This document shows positions 27,393-36,513 of a stretch of 64,000 nucleotides of DNA, piece after piece. Each line of letters opens with the position of its first letter. Within the stretch, counting starts at the first letter, position 1. The DNA is from CAIWHR01 sp963830485 (GTDB lineage Bacteria > Pseudomonadota > Gammaproteobacteria > Burkholderiales > Casimicrobiaceae): the NCBI GenBank assembly GCA_963830485.1, contig CAWHNE010000025.1, positions 1 to 64,000 on the forward strand. The letters run 5' to 3'. A model generated the notes under the pieces. It did no database searches, was not told where the DNA came from, and saw only the letters and a list, made by a program, of their open reading frames with translations. Both the position numbers and the translations under genes were made by a program.

Positions 27393-28777
27393 TTATGCGG
27401 CTATCGGTACCGCTTCCGGTGCCGCAAACATCAGTCGCTTCGCCATTCGTCGTAGACTTTGGGCGCATGGCTGCGAGCAGGAACTCATCGCGCGCACCGC
27501 TCGGCCCACGGAGGCGCAGGCGATCCAGCTTGAGGATGCGCTTGAGGTGAGCGAAGAGCATCTCGACCTTCTTGCGATCCTTGCGCGATTGCTTGTAGCC
27601 CTCGGTCTTGGCAACATCGCGAGCGACCTCTCGTGCCGATTCATGGACGCTGCGCGCGATCTTGCGCATCGGTGTATTCGGACAGCAGCGCGCCTTCAGC
27701 GGGCAACTCGCACAATCGGACTGGCTGGCTCGATAGATGATGGTGCCCGCCTTGGTGATGTGGGTGCGCAGGTTCTTGAACGTGCGCCGTTGCTTCCGCA
27801 GTACCTTGCCCTGCGGGCAGCGATATTCGTCGGCCCGTTCGTCCCACTCGAATTCGCTGCTGGATAGCGTCTCGTCGTCGCGTTGGGTCCGGTCCCACAC
27901 CGGAATGTGCGGCGCGATCTGCTTCTCGTCGACCAGCCAGCCGAGCATCGGGGCCGCGCCGTAGGCCATATCGCCGATCAGGCGCGCAGGCTTCAGGTCA
28001 AACCGTTCTTCGACCCGTTCGAGCATGGTCCGCGCGCAGTTCACTTCGTCCGTGCGCAAAGCAGGCGTCGCCTCGACATCGACGATGATGCCGGCCTGCA
28101 CATCCACCAGATAATTGGTCGAATAGGCGTAGAACGCCGGACCACCCACCGCCGTCCACCGTGCCGCGGGATCCGTTGGCGAGATCGACGCGGGAGCGCT
28201 AACCGGCTCCTGCTGCGCATCCAGGGCGGCCAAGTACTCCCGTACGGCCCGTGTCGCGTTCCGCGGATCGCGTAGGCCCCCGGCTTCCTCGCGCGCCGTA
28301 CTGCGGCTGCGATTGGCGTCGGCCTGGATCAAGCTGGCGTCGACGGCAAAGCCTTCGCCGCCGACCAGTCCTTCCTTCATGCAGCGCTCGACCACACTCT
28401 CGAACACCTGCCGAAACGCTTCGCTCTCCCGGAAGCGGCCGTGCCGGTTCTTCGAGAACGTCGAATGGTCCGGCACCGCATCCTCCAGACCCAGTCGACA
28501 GAACCAGCGATACGCCAGATTGAGGTGAACCTCTTCGCACAGCCGGCGCTCGGAACGAATGCCGAAGCTGTAACCCACGATCAGCATCCGCACCATCAGC
28601 TCCGGATCGACCGACGGCCGTCCCGTATGGCTGTAGAACGGCGCGAGATGGCTCGCGCAGCTCGCCCAGGTCCAGGCAACGATCAATCCCGCGCAGCAGG
28701 TGATCCGCCGGAACGTGATCCTCGAGATTGAACGAGTAGAACAGCTGCTTCTGCCCGCCAGAACCTGGTCCCATCAT
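27393..28777 (-). CDS. IS1182-family transposase (two frame breaks)
   Basis: About 460 residues when repaired. The N-terminus reads KQLFYSFNLEDHVPADHLLR, then HTGRPSVDPELMVRMLIVGY, FGIRSERRLCEEVHLNLAYR, and VPDHSTFSKNRHGRF; these are IS1182 signatures of the DDE superfamily. GEGFAVDASLIQADA supplies the first catalytic Asp, LIGDMAYGAAPML the second, and the Glu is in the C-terminal helix region near KKVEMLFAHLKRIL. Removing one base near 28651 joins the N-terminus to the body, and one near 27465 restores the terminus RRMAKRLMFAAPE. As given, it is inactive; if these are sequence errors the element could encode a full enzyme. Confidence 0.85.
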
Positions 28778-28951
28778 GGCCGCCGCTCCCGCACCTACGC
28801 CTTGGCCTCAGCATAGCCAGCAGATGGCCCTTTTCAAGAGAGTTTTTCAAACGTAAGGGACTTCCCCGTCCCGAAGCGACGTTGGAGTCGCACGGCATCG
28901 AGTGCCAAGATTGAGGTGTCTGAGTCTTCAATCTGAACAGGAGGGGAAGTC

Positions 28952-29285
28952 GTGGGAAAGCTTACTACGGTCGGCGTTGATCTTGCAAAGGATGTCATTG
29001 CGGTCTGCGTGTTGGATGTGCATGGTGCGGTTATAGAACGACGCGTTCTCAGACGCGACGCGTTCGAGCGGTGGGCAGAACAATTGCCGGAGAGCAGCGT
29101 CGCGATGGAGGCGTGTGGTTCGGCCCATCACTGGGGTCGCTGGTTTGCCGCGCGCGGTCATACGGCCCGGCTGATCGCAGCCGAACTTGTCGTGCCGTTC
29201 CGCAAAGGCGGCAAGAACGACACCGCGGACGCGGAGGCATCGCCATCGCCGCTCGGCAACCGACGATGCGCTTCGTGCCGATCAA
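28952..29285 (+). pseudogene. IS110-family transposase, 5' fragment
   Basis: From GTG 28952, with AGGAGGGG just upstream. It reads VGVDLAKDVIAVCVLD, then AMEACGSAHHWGRW and RKGGKNDTADAEA: three acidic residues of the DEDD catalytic set of IS110 transposases. A frame slip near 29235 is followed by IAIAARQPTMRFVPIKT, still IS110, after which identity ends abruptly at about 29285. Roughly the N-terminal third of a ~340-residue protein remains. The C-terminal Ser-containing Tnp20 domain is absent, so it cannot be active. Confidence 0.8.
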
Positions 29286-29650
29286 GACCTTGCGGATCGC
29301 TGGCCCATTGTCCTTGCGGAAGTTCGCAATGGTCTTGAAGTCCGGCATCAGCCGTCCGGTCAGCCACATCAACTCGACGTTGCGCTGCGCCTCACGCTCC
29401 AGCCGACGGCTGGACTGGATGCCGATTCAGGTAGCCGTAGATGTAGAGCTTCAACAGCACCGCCGGGTGGTACGCCGGCCGGCCCGTCGCCGCCGGGTCA
29501 ACCCCAACGAAGCCGACCTCGCCCAGGTCGAGCCCATCAACGAAGACCTCGACCACGCGAACCGGATTCTCGGCTTCAACGTAGGTCTTCCAGACACGCG
29601 GGCAGCAAGGTCACCTGAGTTCGGTCCTCGCCTTCGATGAATCGCTTCAT
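29286..29650 (-). pseudogene. second IS1182/IS5-like transposase, 5' fragment
   Basis: From ATG 29650 on the minus strand: KRFIEGEDRTQVTLLPACLED, then YVEAENPVRVVEVFVDGLD, GRPAYHPAVLLKLYIYGYLN, RIQSSRRLEREAQRNVELMW and MPDFKTIANFRKDNGPAIRK. This is a recognisable N-terminal third of a widespread IS1182-type transposase distinct from the one at 27393. Two single-base insertions (near 29582 and 29428) break the frame. The coding identity stops at about 29286, exactly where the IS110 fragment from the other strand ends, marking a recombination junction. Confidence 0.78.
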
Positions 29651-29853
29651 GCCGTCGCCCCGAAGAAACCCGTTGCTTCAGTGTAAAGGAAACTTCTTCG
29701 TTTAGGCAACCTCCGCGTTTTTACACAACCTCGGCCAAGTCCAGTCGTAGCCCAATACGCTACAAAGCGGTCTTAGCGGTGGCTGTTCACCATCTGCTCG
29801 CTGCAGTACGCTCGTCGTCCAAGCAGCCAAGGTCCCATTCGCACCGCCATCCC

Positions 29854-31068
29854 ATGCTCTTCGAGCCTGATCGCCATGAAGCGCTTTGCGACACTGCCTG
29901 GGATGCGTCGCGTGCGCGCGAGGCCATCCAATCCATCGTGCACGACATTGAGCGGAATCGCCTTGCCGAAGGTCATTGGCCCCTGCATCCGCTCGACGAT
30001 GAAGGCGATGAGCCTCGAGGCGGTTTCAAAGGCCTTTACCTCGGCTGCGCGGGCGTGCTTTGGGCGCTGTGGTACCTGCAGCGCGAGGGTGCGGCGGAAC
30101 TGGGCAGCGATCCGAGGGAAGGCATACGGCAGGTCGACGCCGCGTACCAGGCCGATCCCGACACCGGGAAGATCGTTCCGTCCTACTACATGGGCGAAGT
30201 GGGCATCTTGCTCGTGCGGTGGCGCTTGACGGGGTCGACGGTAGCGACGGACCGACTTTACGCGTCGATCAAGTCGAACATTCAGAATCCGGCGAACGAG
30301 GCGTATTGGGCTGCGCCCGGCACCATGGTGGCAGCCTGGCATCTGTGGCAAGCGACCGGGGAGGGACGCTGGCGCGATCTGTTCCTGCAGAACGTCGAGC
30401 AGCTCTGGCAGGCTTGGGTCTTCGATGCCCGGGCGCAGTGCCACCTGTGGACCCAGCTTCTGGAAGACGGCAAGGCCGTTCAATACCTTGGCGCTGCCCA
30501 CGGCTTCGCGGGCAATACCTATCCGTTGCTCAAGGGCGTCTCACTGCTCGATGCGGGCCGCCGTGAAACGCTCTACGACCGCTGCGTTGCGACCCTGCGT
30601 GCCACCGCGAAGATCGAAGATGGCGCCGTCAACTGGCCGGAGGGCACATACGCCCCCCGACCGGGCCGGACGAGTTTCTCGATGCAGTGGTGCCACGGCG
30701 CGCCCGGCATTGTGACCGCACTGGCGGACTTTCCGCCGCAGCGGTCCTCCGACATGGACGCCTTACTGATCGGTGCGGGCCACGCGATCTGGAACGCTGG
30801 GCCGCTGACCAAGGGCTACGGTCTGTGCCACGGCACGGCGGGCAACGGCTATGCATTCCTCAAGCTGTACCAACGCACCGGTGATCTCTTGTGGCTGGAA
30901 CGCGCACGATCCTTTGCCGTGCACTCGATCGCACAGAGGGATCGGATGCGGCAGCAGTATGGGCAAGGTCGCTACACGCTGTGGACGGGCGACCCGGGAC
31001 TTGCGGTCTACGTGTGGCATTGCATCGATGGAACGTCGGGGCTACCAGCGCTTGACATCCTCCAATGA
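29854..31068 (+). CDS. stand-alone LanC-like (lanthionine synthetase C family) protein
   Basis: 404 residues from ATG 29854; an upstream in-frame ATG (29779) would add a non-conserved lead. The alpha/alpha-barrel family shows as repeated Gly-rich turns: GLYLGCAGVLWALWYL, GAAHGFAGNTYPLL, SMQWCHGAPGIVTAL and GLCHGTAGNGYAFLKLY. The Cys of WCHG and the Cys-His of LCHG are the three zinc ligands of LanC cyclases, and the His of AHGFAG the catalytic-site His, so the active centre is complete. No lanthipeptide precursor, LanB/LanM dehydratase or transporter is visible nearby. Eukaryotic LanCL proteins add glutathione to dehydroamino acids, so a detoxification role is an alternative. It is intact amid broken IS elements and was probably acquired by transfer. 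Confidence 0.85.
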   Translation: MLFEPDRHEALCDTAWDASRAREAIQSIVHDIERNRLAEGHWPLHPLDDEGDEPRGGFKGLYLGCAGVLWALWYLQREGAAELGSDPREGIRQVDAAYQADPDTGKIVPSYYMGEVGILLVRWRLTGSTVATDRLYASIKSNIQNPANEAYWAAPGTMVAAWHLWQATGEGRWRDLFLQNVEQLWQAWVFDARAQCHLWTQLLEDGKAVQYLGAAHGFAGNTYPLLKGVSLLDAGRRETLYDRCVATLRATAKIEDGAVNWPEGTYAPRPGRTSFSMQWCHGAPGIVTALADFPPQRSSDMDALLIGAGHAIWNAGPLTKGYGLCHGTAGNGYAFLKLYQRTGDLLWLERARSFAVHSIAQRDRMRQQYGQGRYTLWTGDPGLAVYVWHCIDGTSGLPALDILQ

Positions 31069-31412
31069 CCAGCGCCGCGATCTGGTGCGAAGTCCCTGAT
31101 GACCGAGGTTCCGGAACTCAGGCCTGACGCAGGCCAGGTTGAGCCGACTGGGCGAGGTCCGCTTTGGCATCTGCCGAGCGTCTCTGATGGGTCGAACTCG
31201 GTCATAGAACTAAGCGAGGTCGAAGCCATCTGGCGTCGTCTGTCGGGCCGAATGCCGGCTAGGTGAGCGAAGTCAATGACGCCGCGTCGGCTTCCGCTAC
31301 GTCGAAGTTACTCCGCACGCGTCGTGGTCGGCTTCCCGCGATCGCTCCTTGGCTTTCCGCTGTACACACCGGAGCCGAATCCGGCACTGCGTGCGACCGT
31401 CGCGTCTCGGCG
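31069..31412. other. 344-bp region between LanC-like gene and pobA
   Basis: No gene, tRNA or terminator is evident. Open frames here are short and lack ribosome sites. Lower-GC patches and stray stop codons suggest decayed mobile DNA. The right limit of the accessory patch is probably within this interval, since pobA onward looks native. Confidence 0.4.
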
Positions 31413-32600
31413 TCAGTCGAACGGCAAGCCGACGTAATTTTCGGCGAGCGACGCCGCCGCCGCGCGCGAGCGGACCGTGTAGTCGAGCTGCGAGCGCTGC
31501 AGCCGCTGCTGGAAGCCGTCGTCGCCCGGGAAGCGGTGGAGCATCGACGTCATCCACCACGAGAAATGCTCGGCGCGCCAGATCCGGGCGAGGCAGGTCT
31601 GCGCAGTACGACGCGAGCGGCTCACGGGCGCCCGACTTGTAGATACGCCGCCAGCGCCCGCGAGAGCACGTGCACGTCGGCGATCGCGAGATTCATCCCC
31701 TTGGCGCCGGTCGGCGGCACGATGTGCGCGGCGTCGCCCGCGAGGAAGAGCCGGCCGTGCTGCATCTTCTCGCAGACGTAGCTCCGCATCGGCGTGATGC
31801 CCTTCTCCAGCACCGGGCCTTCGTTGAGCTTCCAGCCGTCGCCGGTCTCGAGCCGCGTATGGAGCTCCTCCCAGATCCGCGCGTCCGGCCAGTTCGCGAT
31901 GTCTTCGTCCGGCGGCACCTGCAGGTAGAGGCGGGTGATCTCCGGCGAGCGCATCGAGAAGAGGGCGAAGCCGCGGTCGTGGTACGCGTAGATCAACTCC
32001 TCGTGCGACGGCGCGGCGCGCGCCAGGATGCCGAGCCACGCGAACGGATAGGTTGCGCTCGAAGGCCGCCGCCTCGAAGCCCGGGATCGCCGGCCGGCAG
32101 ATGCCGTGGAAGCCGTCGCAGCCGGCGACGAAGTCGCATTCGAGCTCGTGCTCTCCGCCGTCCTTGCGCCAGCGCACGCGCGGAGCGTCCGACTCGAGCT
32201 CGTGGACGCTGACGTCGGCGACGTCGAACTCGATGGTCCCTCCGGCGTCGAGACGGGCGCGGATCAGGTCCTTCACCACTTCCTGCTGGCCGTAGACCGT
32301 GATCGAGCGGCCGCCGGTCAGCGACGGGAAGTCGATCCGGTGTCCGCGGCCGCCGAAGCGAAGCTCGATGCCATGGTGCAGGAGTCCTTCGCGGGCGAGG
32401 CGTTCGCCGACGCCCGCGCGCTTGAGGAGCTCGACCGGCGCATGCTCGAGCACGCCCGCGCGCACGCGATGCTCGACGTAGTCGCGGCTGCGGTTCTCGA
32501 CGATGACCGAGTCAATGCCCTCGAGATGCAGCAGATGCGAGAGCAGGAGCCCCGCGGGCCCCGCGCCGACGATGCCGACCTGCGTGCGGTGTATTGCCAC
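31413..32600 (-). CDS. pobA: 4-hydroxybenzoate 3-monooxygenase (PobA)
   Basis: About 394 residues, the standard length. FAD-binding GIVGAGPAGLLLSHLL at the N-terminus, RAGVLEHAPVELL for the aromatic pocket, CDFVAGCDGFHGICR and FLAGDAAHIVPPTGAKGMN for the flavin/NADPH region. It hydroxylates 4-hydroxybenzoate to protocatechuate with NADPH and oxygen. Three single-base insertions break it: near 32054 (repair restores ERTYPFAW), near 31640 and near 31605 (repair restores SQTCLARIWRAEHFSWW). Since they sum to three bases, the outer frame reads through. It is the last gene of the glsB-pcaI-pcaJ-pcaF-pobA run, four bases after pcaF. Confidence 0.9.
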   Translation of the reverse strand: MAIHRTQVGIVGAGPAGLLLSHLLHLEGIDSVIVENRSRDYVEHRVRAGVLEHAPVELLKRAGVGERLAREGLLHHGIELRFGGRGHRIDFPSLTGGRSITVYGQQEVVKDLIRARLDAGGTIEFDVADVSVHELESDAPRVRWRKDGGEHELECDFVAGCDGFHGICRPAIPGFEAAAFERNLSVRVARHPGARRAVARGVDLRVPRPRLRPLLDALAGDHPPLPAGAAGRRHRELAGRADLGGAPYAARDRRRLEAQRRPGAGEGHHADAELRLREDAARPALPRGRRRAHRAADRRQGDESRDRRRARALAGAGGVSTSRAPVSRSRRTAQTCLARIWRAEHFSWWMTSMLHRFPGDDGFQQRLQRSQLDYTVRSRAAAASLAENYVGLPFD

Positions 32601-32604
32601 CGGC

Positions 32605-33808
32605 CTAGACGCGCTCGATGATCACCGCGATGCCCTGGCCCACGCCGATGCACATCGTGCAGAGCGCGTAGCGTCCGCCGCTGCGGCGGAGCTGGTACAC
32701 GGCCGTCGTGACCAGCCGCGCGCCGCTCGCGCCGAGCGGGTGCCCGAGCGCGATCGCGCCGCCGTTCGGGTTGACGCGGGAATCGTCATCGGCGAGCCCG
32801 TGGTCGCGAGTGACCGCGAGCGCCTGCGCGGCGAACGCCTCGTTCAGCTCGATCACCGCCATGTCCGCGAGCGAGAGCTTCGCGAGCGCCAGCACCTTGC
32901 GCATCGCGGGCGCCGGGCCGAAGCCCATGATCCGCGGGGCGACCCCCGCCACCGCCGCGGCGACGATGCGCGCGCGTGGCGTGAGGCCGTGGCGCCTTGC
33001 CGCGTCCTCCGAAGCAATGAGCGTCGCGCACGCGCCATCGTTGACGCCCGACGCGTTGCCCGCGGTGACAGTGCCGTCCGGCCGCACGATGCCCTTGAGC
33101 TTCGCGAGCGCCTCCAGCGTCGTCTCGCGCGGATGCTCGTCGCGCGCGACGACGACCGGATCGCCCTTCTTCGCGGGGAGCGTGACGGCGAACGATTTCC
33201 TCCGCGAGCCGGCCGGCGGCGATCGCGGCCAGCGCCCGCTGCTGACTGCGCAGCGCGAACGCATCCTGGTCGGCGCGTGCGATGCCGAACTCGGCGGCGA
33301 CATTCTCGGCGGTCTCCGGCATCGAGTCGATTCCGTACTTCGCCTTGGTCAGTGGATTCACGAAGCGCCAGCCGATCGTCGTGTCCTCGATCTTCGCCAC
33401 GCGCGAGAACGCGCTGTCGGCCTTCGCCAGCACGAAAGGCGCGCGTGACATGCTTTCGACCCCGCCGGCGACGGCGAGTGAAATTTCGCCCGTCTTGATC
33501 GCGCGCGCGGCGATTGCGATCGCGTCCATGCTCGATCCGCACAGCCTGTTCACGGTCGTGCCCGGGACGTCGACGGGGAGGCCGGCGAGCAGCACCGCCA
33601 TCCGCCCGACGTTGCGATTGTCCTCGCCGGCCTGGTTCGCGCATCCGTAGACGACATCGTCGACGGCCTGCCAGTCGACCCCCTTGTTGCGTTCAACGAG
33701 CGCGCGCAGCGGGATCGCCGCCAGGTCGTCGGTGCGCACAGTCGCGAGCGCGCCGCCATAGCGGCCGATCGGAGTGCGGATCGCATCGCAAAGAAACGCT
33801 TCGGGCAT
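32605..33808 (-). CDS. pcaF: 3-oxoadipyl-CoA thiolase
   Basis: About 400 residues when repaired. Opening PEAFLCDAIRTPIGRYGGAL is the PcaF form of the acetyl-CoA acyltransferase family. Catalytic Cys in VNRLCGSSMDA, His in ALGHPLGASGAR and the second Cys in TMCIGVGQG are all present. It cleaves 3-oxoadipyl-CoA to succinyl-CoA and acetyl-CoA, the last step of protocatechuate breakdown. One extra base near 33196 shifts the frame; removing it joins LAEEI to FAVTLPAKKGDP. It has a good GGGAAGG site and starts 10 bp after pcaJ. Confidence 0.92.
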
Positions 33809-33818
33809 GGACCTTCCC

Positions 33819-34487
33819 TCAGTGCGAAATGGCGGCTGCGGACAGTGGTTGCAGCGGGACCCCGGTCAGGCGGGCGAGCTCTTCGAACGACATTCCGTCA
33901 ACGATGTCGGTGACGACGAGTCCCGCGCGCGTCACGTCGATGACCGCGAGGTCGGTGTAGATCCGCGTGACGCAGCCAAGCCCCGTGACCGGATACGTGC
34001 AGCGGGAGACGATCTTGCTCTCCCCCGACTTCGTCTGGTGCTCCATCATCACGAACACCTGCTTCGCGCCGATCGCGAGGTCCATCGCGCCGCCGACTGC
34101 GGGAATCGCGTCGGGCTCGCCGGTATGCCAATTCGCGAGATCGCCAGCGATCGACACCTGAAACGCGCCAAGCACGCAGATGTCGAGATGGCCGCCGCGC
34201 ATCATCGCGAACGAATCGGCATGATGGAAGTAGCTGCCGCCGGGCAACAGTGTCACCGGTTGTTTACCCGCGTTGATGAGGTCGGGGTCGGCATCGTTTG
34301 GGGCGGGCGCCGGTCCCATGCCGAGGACGCCGTTCTCGCTGTGGAGCACGATTTCGCGCTTCGCGGGCAGGTGGTTGGCGACGAGCGTCGGCAGGCCGAT
34401 GCCGAGGTTCACGTACGCGCCTTCGGGAATGTCGTGCGCGACCCGGGCGGCCAGCCGCTCGCGCGTGAGCCGGCGCATGGCGCTCAT
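33819..34487 (-). CDS. pcaJ: 3-oxoadipate CoA-transferase subunit B
   Basis: 222 residues from ATG 34487, whose bases overlap the pcaI stop (ATGA). It carries AYVNLGIGLPTLVANHL and the catalytic Glu in HSENGVLGMGP, which forms the glutamyl-CoA intermediate. Later blocks LPGGSYFHHADSFAMMRGGH and the QTKSGESKIV segment are typical of beta subunits. With PcaI it moves CoA from succinyl-CoA to 3-oxoadipate. The related acetoacetate CoA-transferase ScoB has the same motifs; pairing with pcaF and pobA decides for pcaJ. Confidence 0.92.
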   Translation of the reverse strand: MSAMRRLTRERLAARVAHDIPEGAYVNLGIGLPTLVANHLPAKREIVLHSENGVLGMGPAPAPNDADPDLINAGKQPVTLLPGGSYFHHADSFAMMRGGHLDICVLGAFQVSIAGDLANWHTGEPDAIPAVGGAMDLAIGAKQVFVMMEHQTKSGESKIVSRCTYPVTGLGCVTRIYTDLAVIDVTRAGLVVTDIVDGMSFEELARLTGVPLQPLSAAAISH

Positions 34488-35179
34488 CCGGCAGCGGCGC
34501 GGCGCGCGAGTGCCTGCGGCCCGGTGACGACGACGCGCCGGACGAAGATGCCGGGGGTCACGATGCACTCGGGATCGAGCGTGCCGAGCGGCACGATCTC
34601 GCGCACTTCGGCAATGGTGCAGCGCGCGGCCGACGCCATCACCGGTCCGAAGTTGCGCGCGGTCTTGCGGTAGACGAGGTTGCCCCACCGGTCGCCACGC
34701 TCCGCCGCGATCAGCGCGAAGTCCGCGTGGATCGGGTATTCGAGCACATGGGGGCGCCCATCGATGACACGCGTCTCCTTGCTCTGCGCGAGCAGCGTGC
34801 CGTAGCCCGTCGGCGTGTAAAACGCGCCGATGCCGGCGCCCGCGGCGCGGATGCGCTCGGCGAGGTTGCCCTGCGGGACGAGCTCGAGCTCGATCTCGCC
34901 CGCGCGGTAGAGCGCGTCGAAGTGTTGCGAGTCGACCTGACGCGGGAACGAGCAGATGATCTTGCGCACTCGCCGCGCCGCGATCAGCGCCGCGAGGCCC
35001 GTGTCGCCGTTGCCCGCGTTGTTGTTGACGACGACGAGATCGCGCGCGCCTTGCGCGAGCAGCGCGTCGACGAGGTGAAACGGGATGCCGGCGGTGCCGA
35101 AGCCGCCGATCATCACCGTCGCGCCGTCGGGAACGTCCGCGACGGCGGCCGCGGCGCCGGCGACGGTCTTGTCGATCAC
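34484..35179 (-). CDS. pcaI: 3-oxoadipate CoA-transferase subunit A
   Basis: 231 residues from GTG 35179 (VIDKTVAGAAAAVADVPDG). The GTG is the only sensible start: it overlaps the stop of the preceding small gene as GTGA, and homologues start at this residue. The alpha-subunit motif VMIGGFGTAGIPFHLVDALL and later GTLLAQSKETRVIDGR are present. It lacks the catalytic Glu, as expected of subunit A. No independent ribosome site is seen, so translation is probably coupled to the upstream glsB-like gene. Confidence 0.9.
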   Translation of the reverse strand: MIDKTVAGAAAAVADVPDGATVMIGGFGTAGIPFHLVDALLAQGARDLVVVNNNAGNGDTGLAALIAARRVRKIICSFPRQVDSQHFDALYRAGEIELELVPQGNLAERIRAAGAGIGAFYTPTGYGTLLAQSKETRVIDGRPHVLEYPIHADFALIAAERGDRWGNLVYRKTARNFGPVMASAARCTIAEVREIVPLGTLDPECIVTPGIFVRRVVVTGPQALARRAAAG

Positions 35180-35433
35180 TTGAGGAAGTTGAGGTAGGCC
35201 CAGATCAGGATCGCGGCACCGATGATCGACATCACCCAGCCTGCCGGATGGAAGTTGCCGTCCGGCGATTTCCAGATGAGCCCGCTCAGGAATCCACCGA
35301 GAATCGAGCCGGCAATGCCGAGCAACGTCGTCGTGAAGATGCCCAGGTCGACGACGCCGGGATAGAAGAAGCGCGCGAGAAGACCTACGATGAAGCCGAC
35401 GACGATGGTGCCGATGATGCTCATGATGCCCAT
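35176..35433 (-). CDS. GlsB/YeaQ/YmgE-family small membrane protein
   Basis: 85 residues with three hydrophobic helices: MSIIGTIVVGFIVGLLARFF, then IFTTTLLGIAGSILGGFLSG and WVMSIIGAAILIWAYLNFL. The Gly-rich GIAGSILGG is the transglycosylase-associated family mark. Members are induced by stress in enteric bacteria; biochemical function is unsettled. GGGAGG lies seven bases before ATG 35433. It is the first gene of the aromatic-degradation run, and its TGA overlaps the pcaI GTG, an unusual partner for that pathway. Confidence 0.88.
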   Translation of the reverse strand: MGIMSIIGTIVVGFIVGLLARFFYPGVVDLGIFTTTLLGIAGSILGGFLSGLIWKSPDGNFHPAGWVMSIIGAAILIWAYLNFLK

Positions 35434-35568
35434 GGCGTATCCTCCCGACGGGTCGCAACGCGGCGGGGGCGACGCGCGGACCCGGCATTCGATGCTAGCA
35501 CAGCCGCCGCGTAAGGTCGGCGCGGCGACGCGCGACGAAGGACGATCCGCGATCCAGAGGAGGCCGCC

Positions 35569-36429
35569 ATGAGCTTCACCGTCTTCCGCTGCGCCGGTGT
35601 CCTCGCCGCGCTGATCGCGGCCGCGCCCGCCGCGGGCGCGGCCGCGGCATGCCACGCCGAGAGTGGGCGACAGACGGTCGCGCTCGTCGAGCTCTACACC
35701 TCGGAGGGCTGCGACAGCTGCCCGCCCGCGGACCGCTGGCTGTCGTCGACGTTCGCCCCGGCCGACGCTCGGAACGGCGCGGTCGCGCTTGCCTTTCACG
35801 TCGACTATTGGGATCGACTGGGCTGGAAGGACCGGTTTGCGACAGCCGCCTGGACGAAGCGCCAGTACGACTCGGCGCGCGCGGCGCGCTCGGACCTCGT
35901 CTATACGCCGCAGGTGCTGGTGCAGGGTCGGGACTTCGGAGATTGGCGCAACCCCTCGCGGAGCGCGGCGGCGATCGCTTCGCTCAACCGGGTGCCGGCG
36001 CGCGCGAACATCACGCTCGAAGCCGAGGCGAAGCCGGGGGCCATCGCCGTGAAAGCCACGGCCAACGTGACGGCTGCCGCCGACCGCAGTGGCGCGCGGA
36101 TCCTGGTCGCGCTCACCGAGGATGGCCTCGTCTCGGAAGTGAAATCCGGGGAGAACGCGGGCAAGCGTCTCGTCCACGACCATGTCGTGCGCGCGCTCGC
36201 GCGCGACATCGCGATCGATGCCGCCGGTCAAGGTGTGGGCACGGTCGTGCTGCCGCTGCCGGCCGAGGCCGGCAAGACGTCGACGGTCGTGGCGTTCGTG
36301 CAAAACGCCGAGACCGGCGTCGTGTTGCAGGCGCTCGCCCTTCCCCTCGACAAGGCCTGCACGCCCGCCCGCGCGCTGATAACGTCTGACGGGCCCCATC
36401 GCGCTTGCCGGCTGCGGCCGCGGCCATAG
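35569..36429 (+). CDS. DUF1223 thioredoxin-fold periplasmic protein
   Basis: 286 residues from ATG 35569, with AGAGGAGG upstream. A signal peptide (VLAALIAAAPAAGAAAA) precedes the DUF1223 core: VALVELYTSEGCDSCPPADRWL with a CxxC redox pair, FHVDYWDRLGWKDRFA and VYTPQVLVQGRDFGDW. The C-terminal ~120 residues form a beta-sandwich-like domain. Such proteins are thought to be periplasmic thiol proteins, but no substrate is known. It is divergent from the glsB-pca run and 84 bp before the NRAMP-like gene. Confidence 0.85.
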   Translation: MSFTVFRCAGVLAALIAAAPAAGAAAACHAESGRQTVALVELYTSEGCDSCPPADRWLSSTFAPADARNGAVALAFHVDYWDRLGWKDRFATAAWTKRQYDSARAARSDLVYTPQVLVQGRDFGDWRNPSRSAAAIASLNRVPARANITLEAEAKPGAIAVKATANVTAAADRSGARILVALTEDGLVSEVKSGENAGKRLVHDHVVRALARDIAIDAAGQGVGTVVLPLPAEAGKTSTVVAFVQNAETGVVLQALALPLDKACTPARALITSDGPHRACRLRPRP

Positions 36430-36513
36430 CGCGCCGCACTCGGCCGATTGTCGGTACACTCGCGCGTCCGCCGCGGGCACCGCGCGGCTCGCCGCAGGTC
36501 ACCGGAGTTCGCC

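Larger units (their letters stand above)
27393..29735. mobile_element. patch of three nested or abutting insertion-sequence remnants
   Basis: From left to right: an IS1182-family element (transposase 27393-28777, minus), a 5' piece of an IS110-family element (from 28952, plus), and a 5' piece of a different IS1182/IS5-like element (29650 down to about 29286, minus), whose outer end probably lies in the T-rich GTTTTTACACAACC around 29718-29731. The last two are joined at about 29285 within both reading frames, so each lost its C-terminal part. No complete terminal-repeat pair is visible. Confidence 0.75.

Noticed and set aside
29854..31068. Part of a complete lanthipeptide biosynthetic cluster
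   Set aside because: No LanB/LanM/LanL enzyme, precursor peptide, protease or ABC exporter is found within the window on either side.
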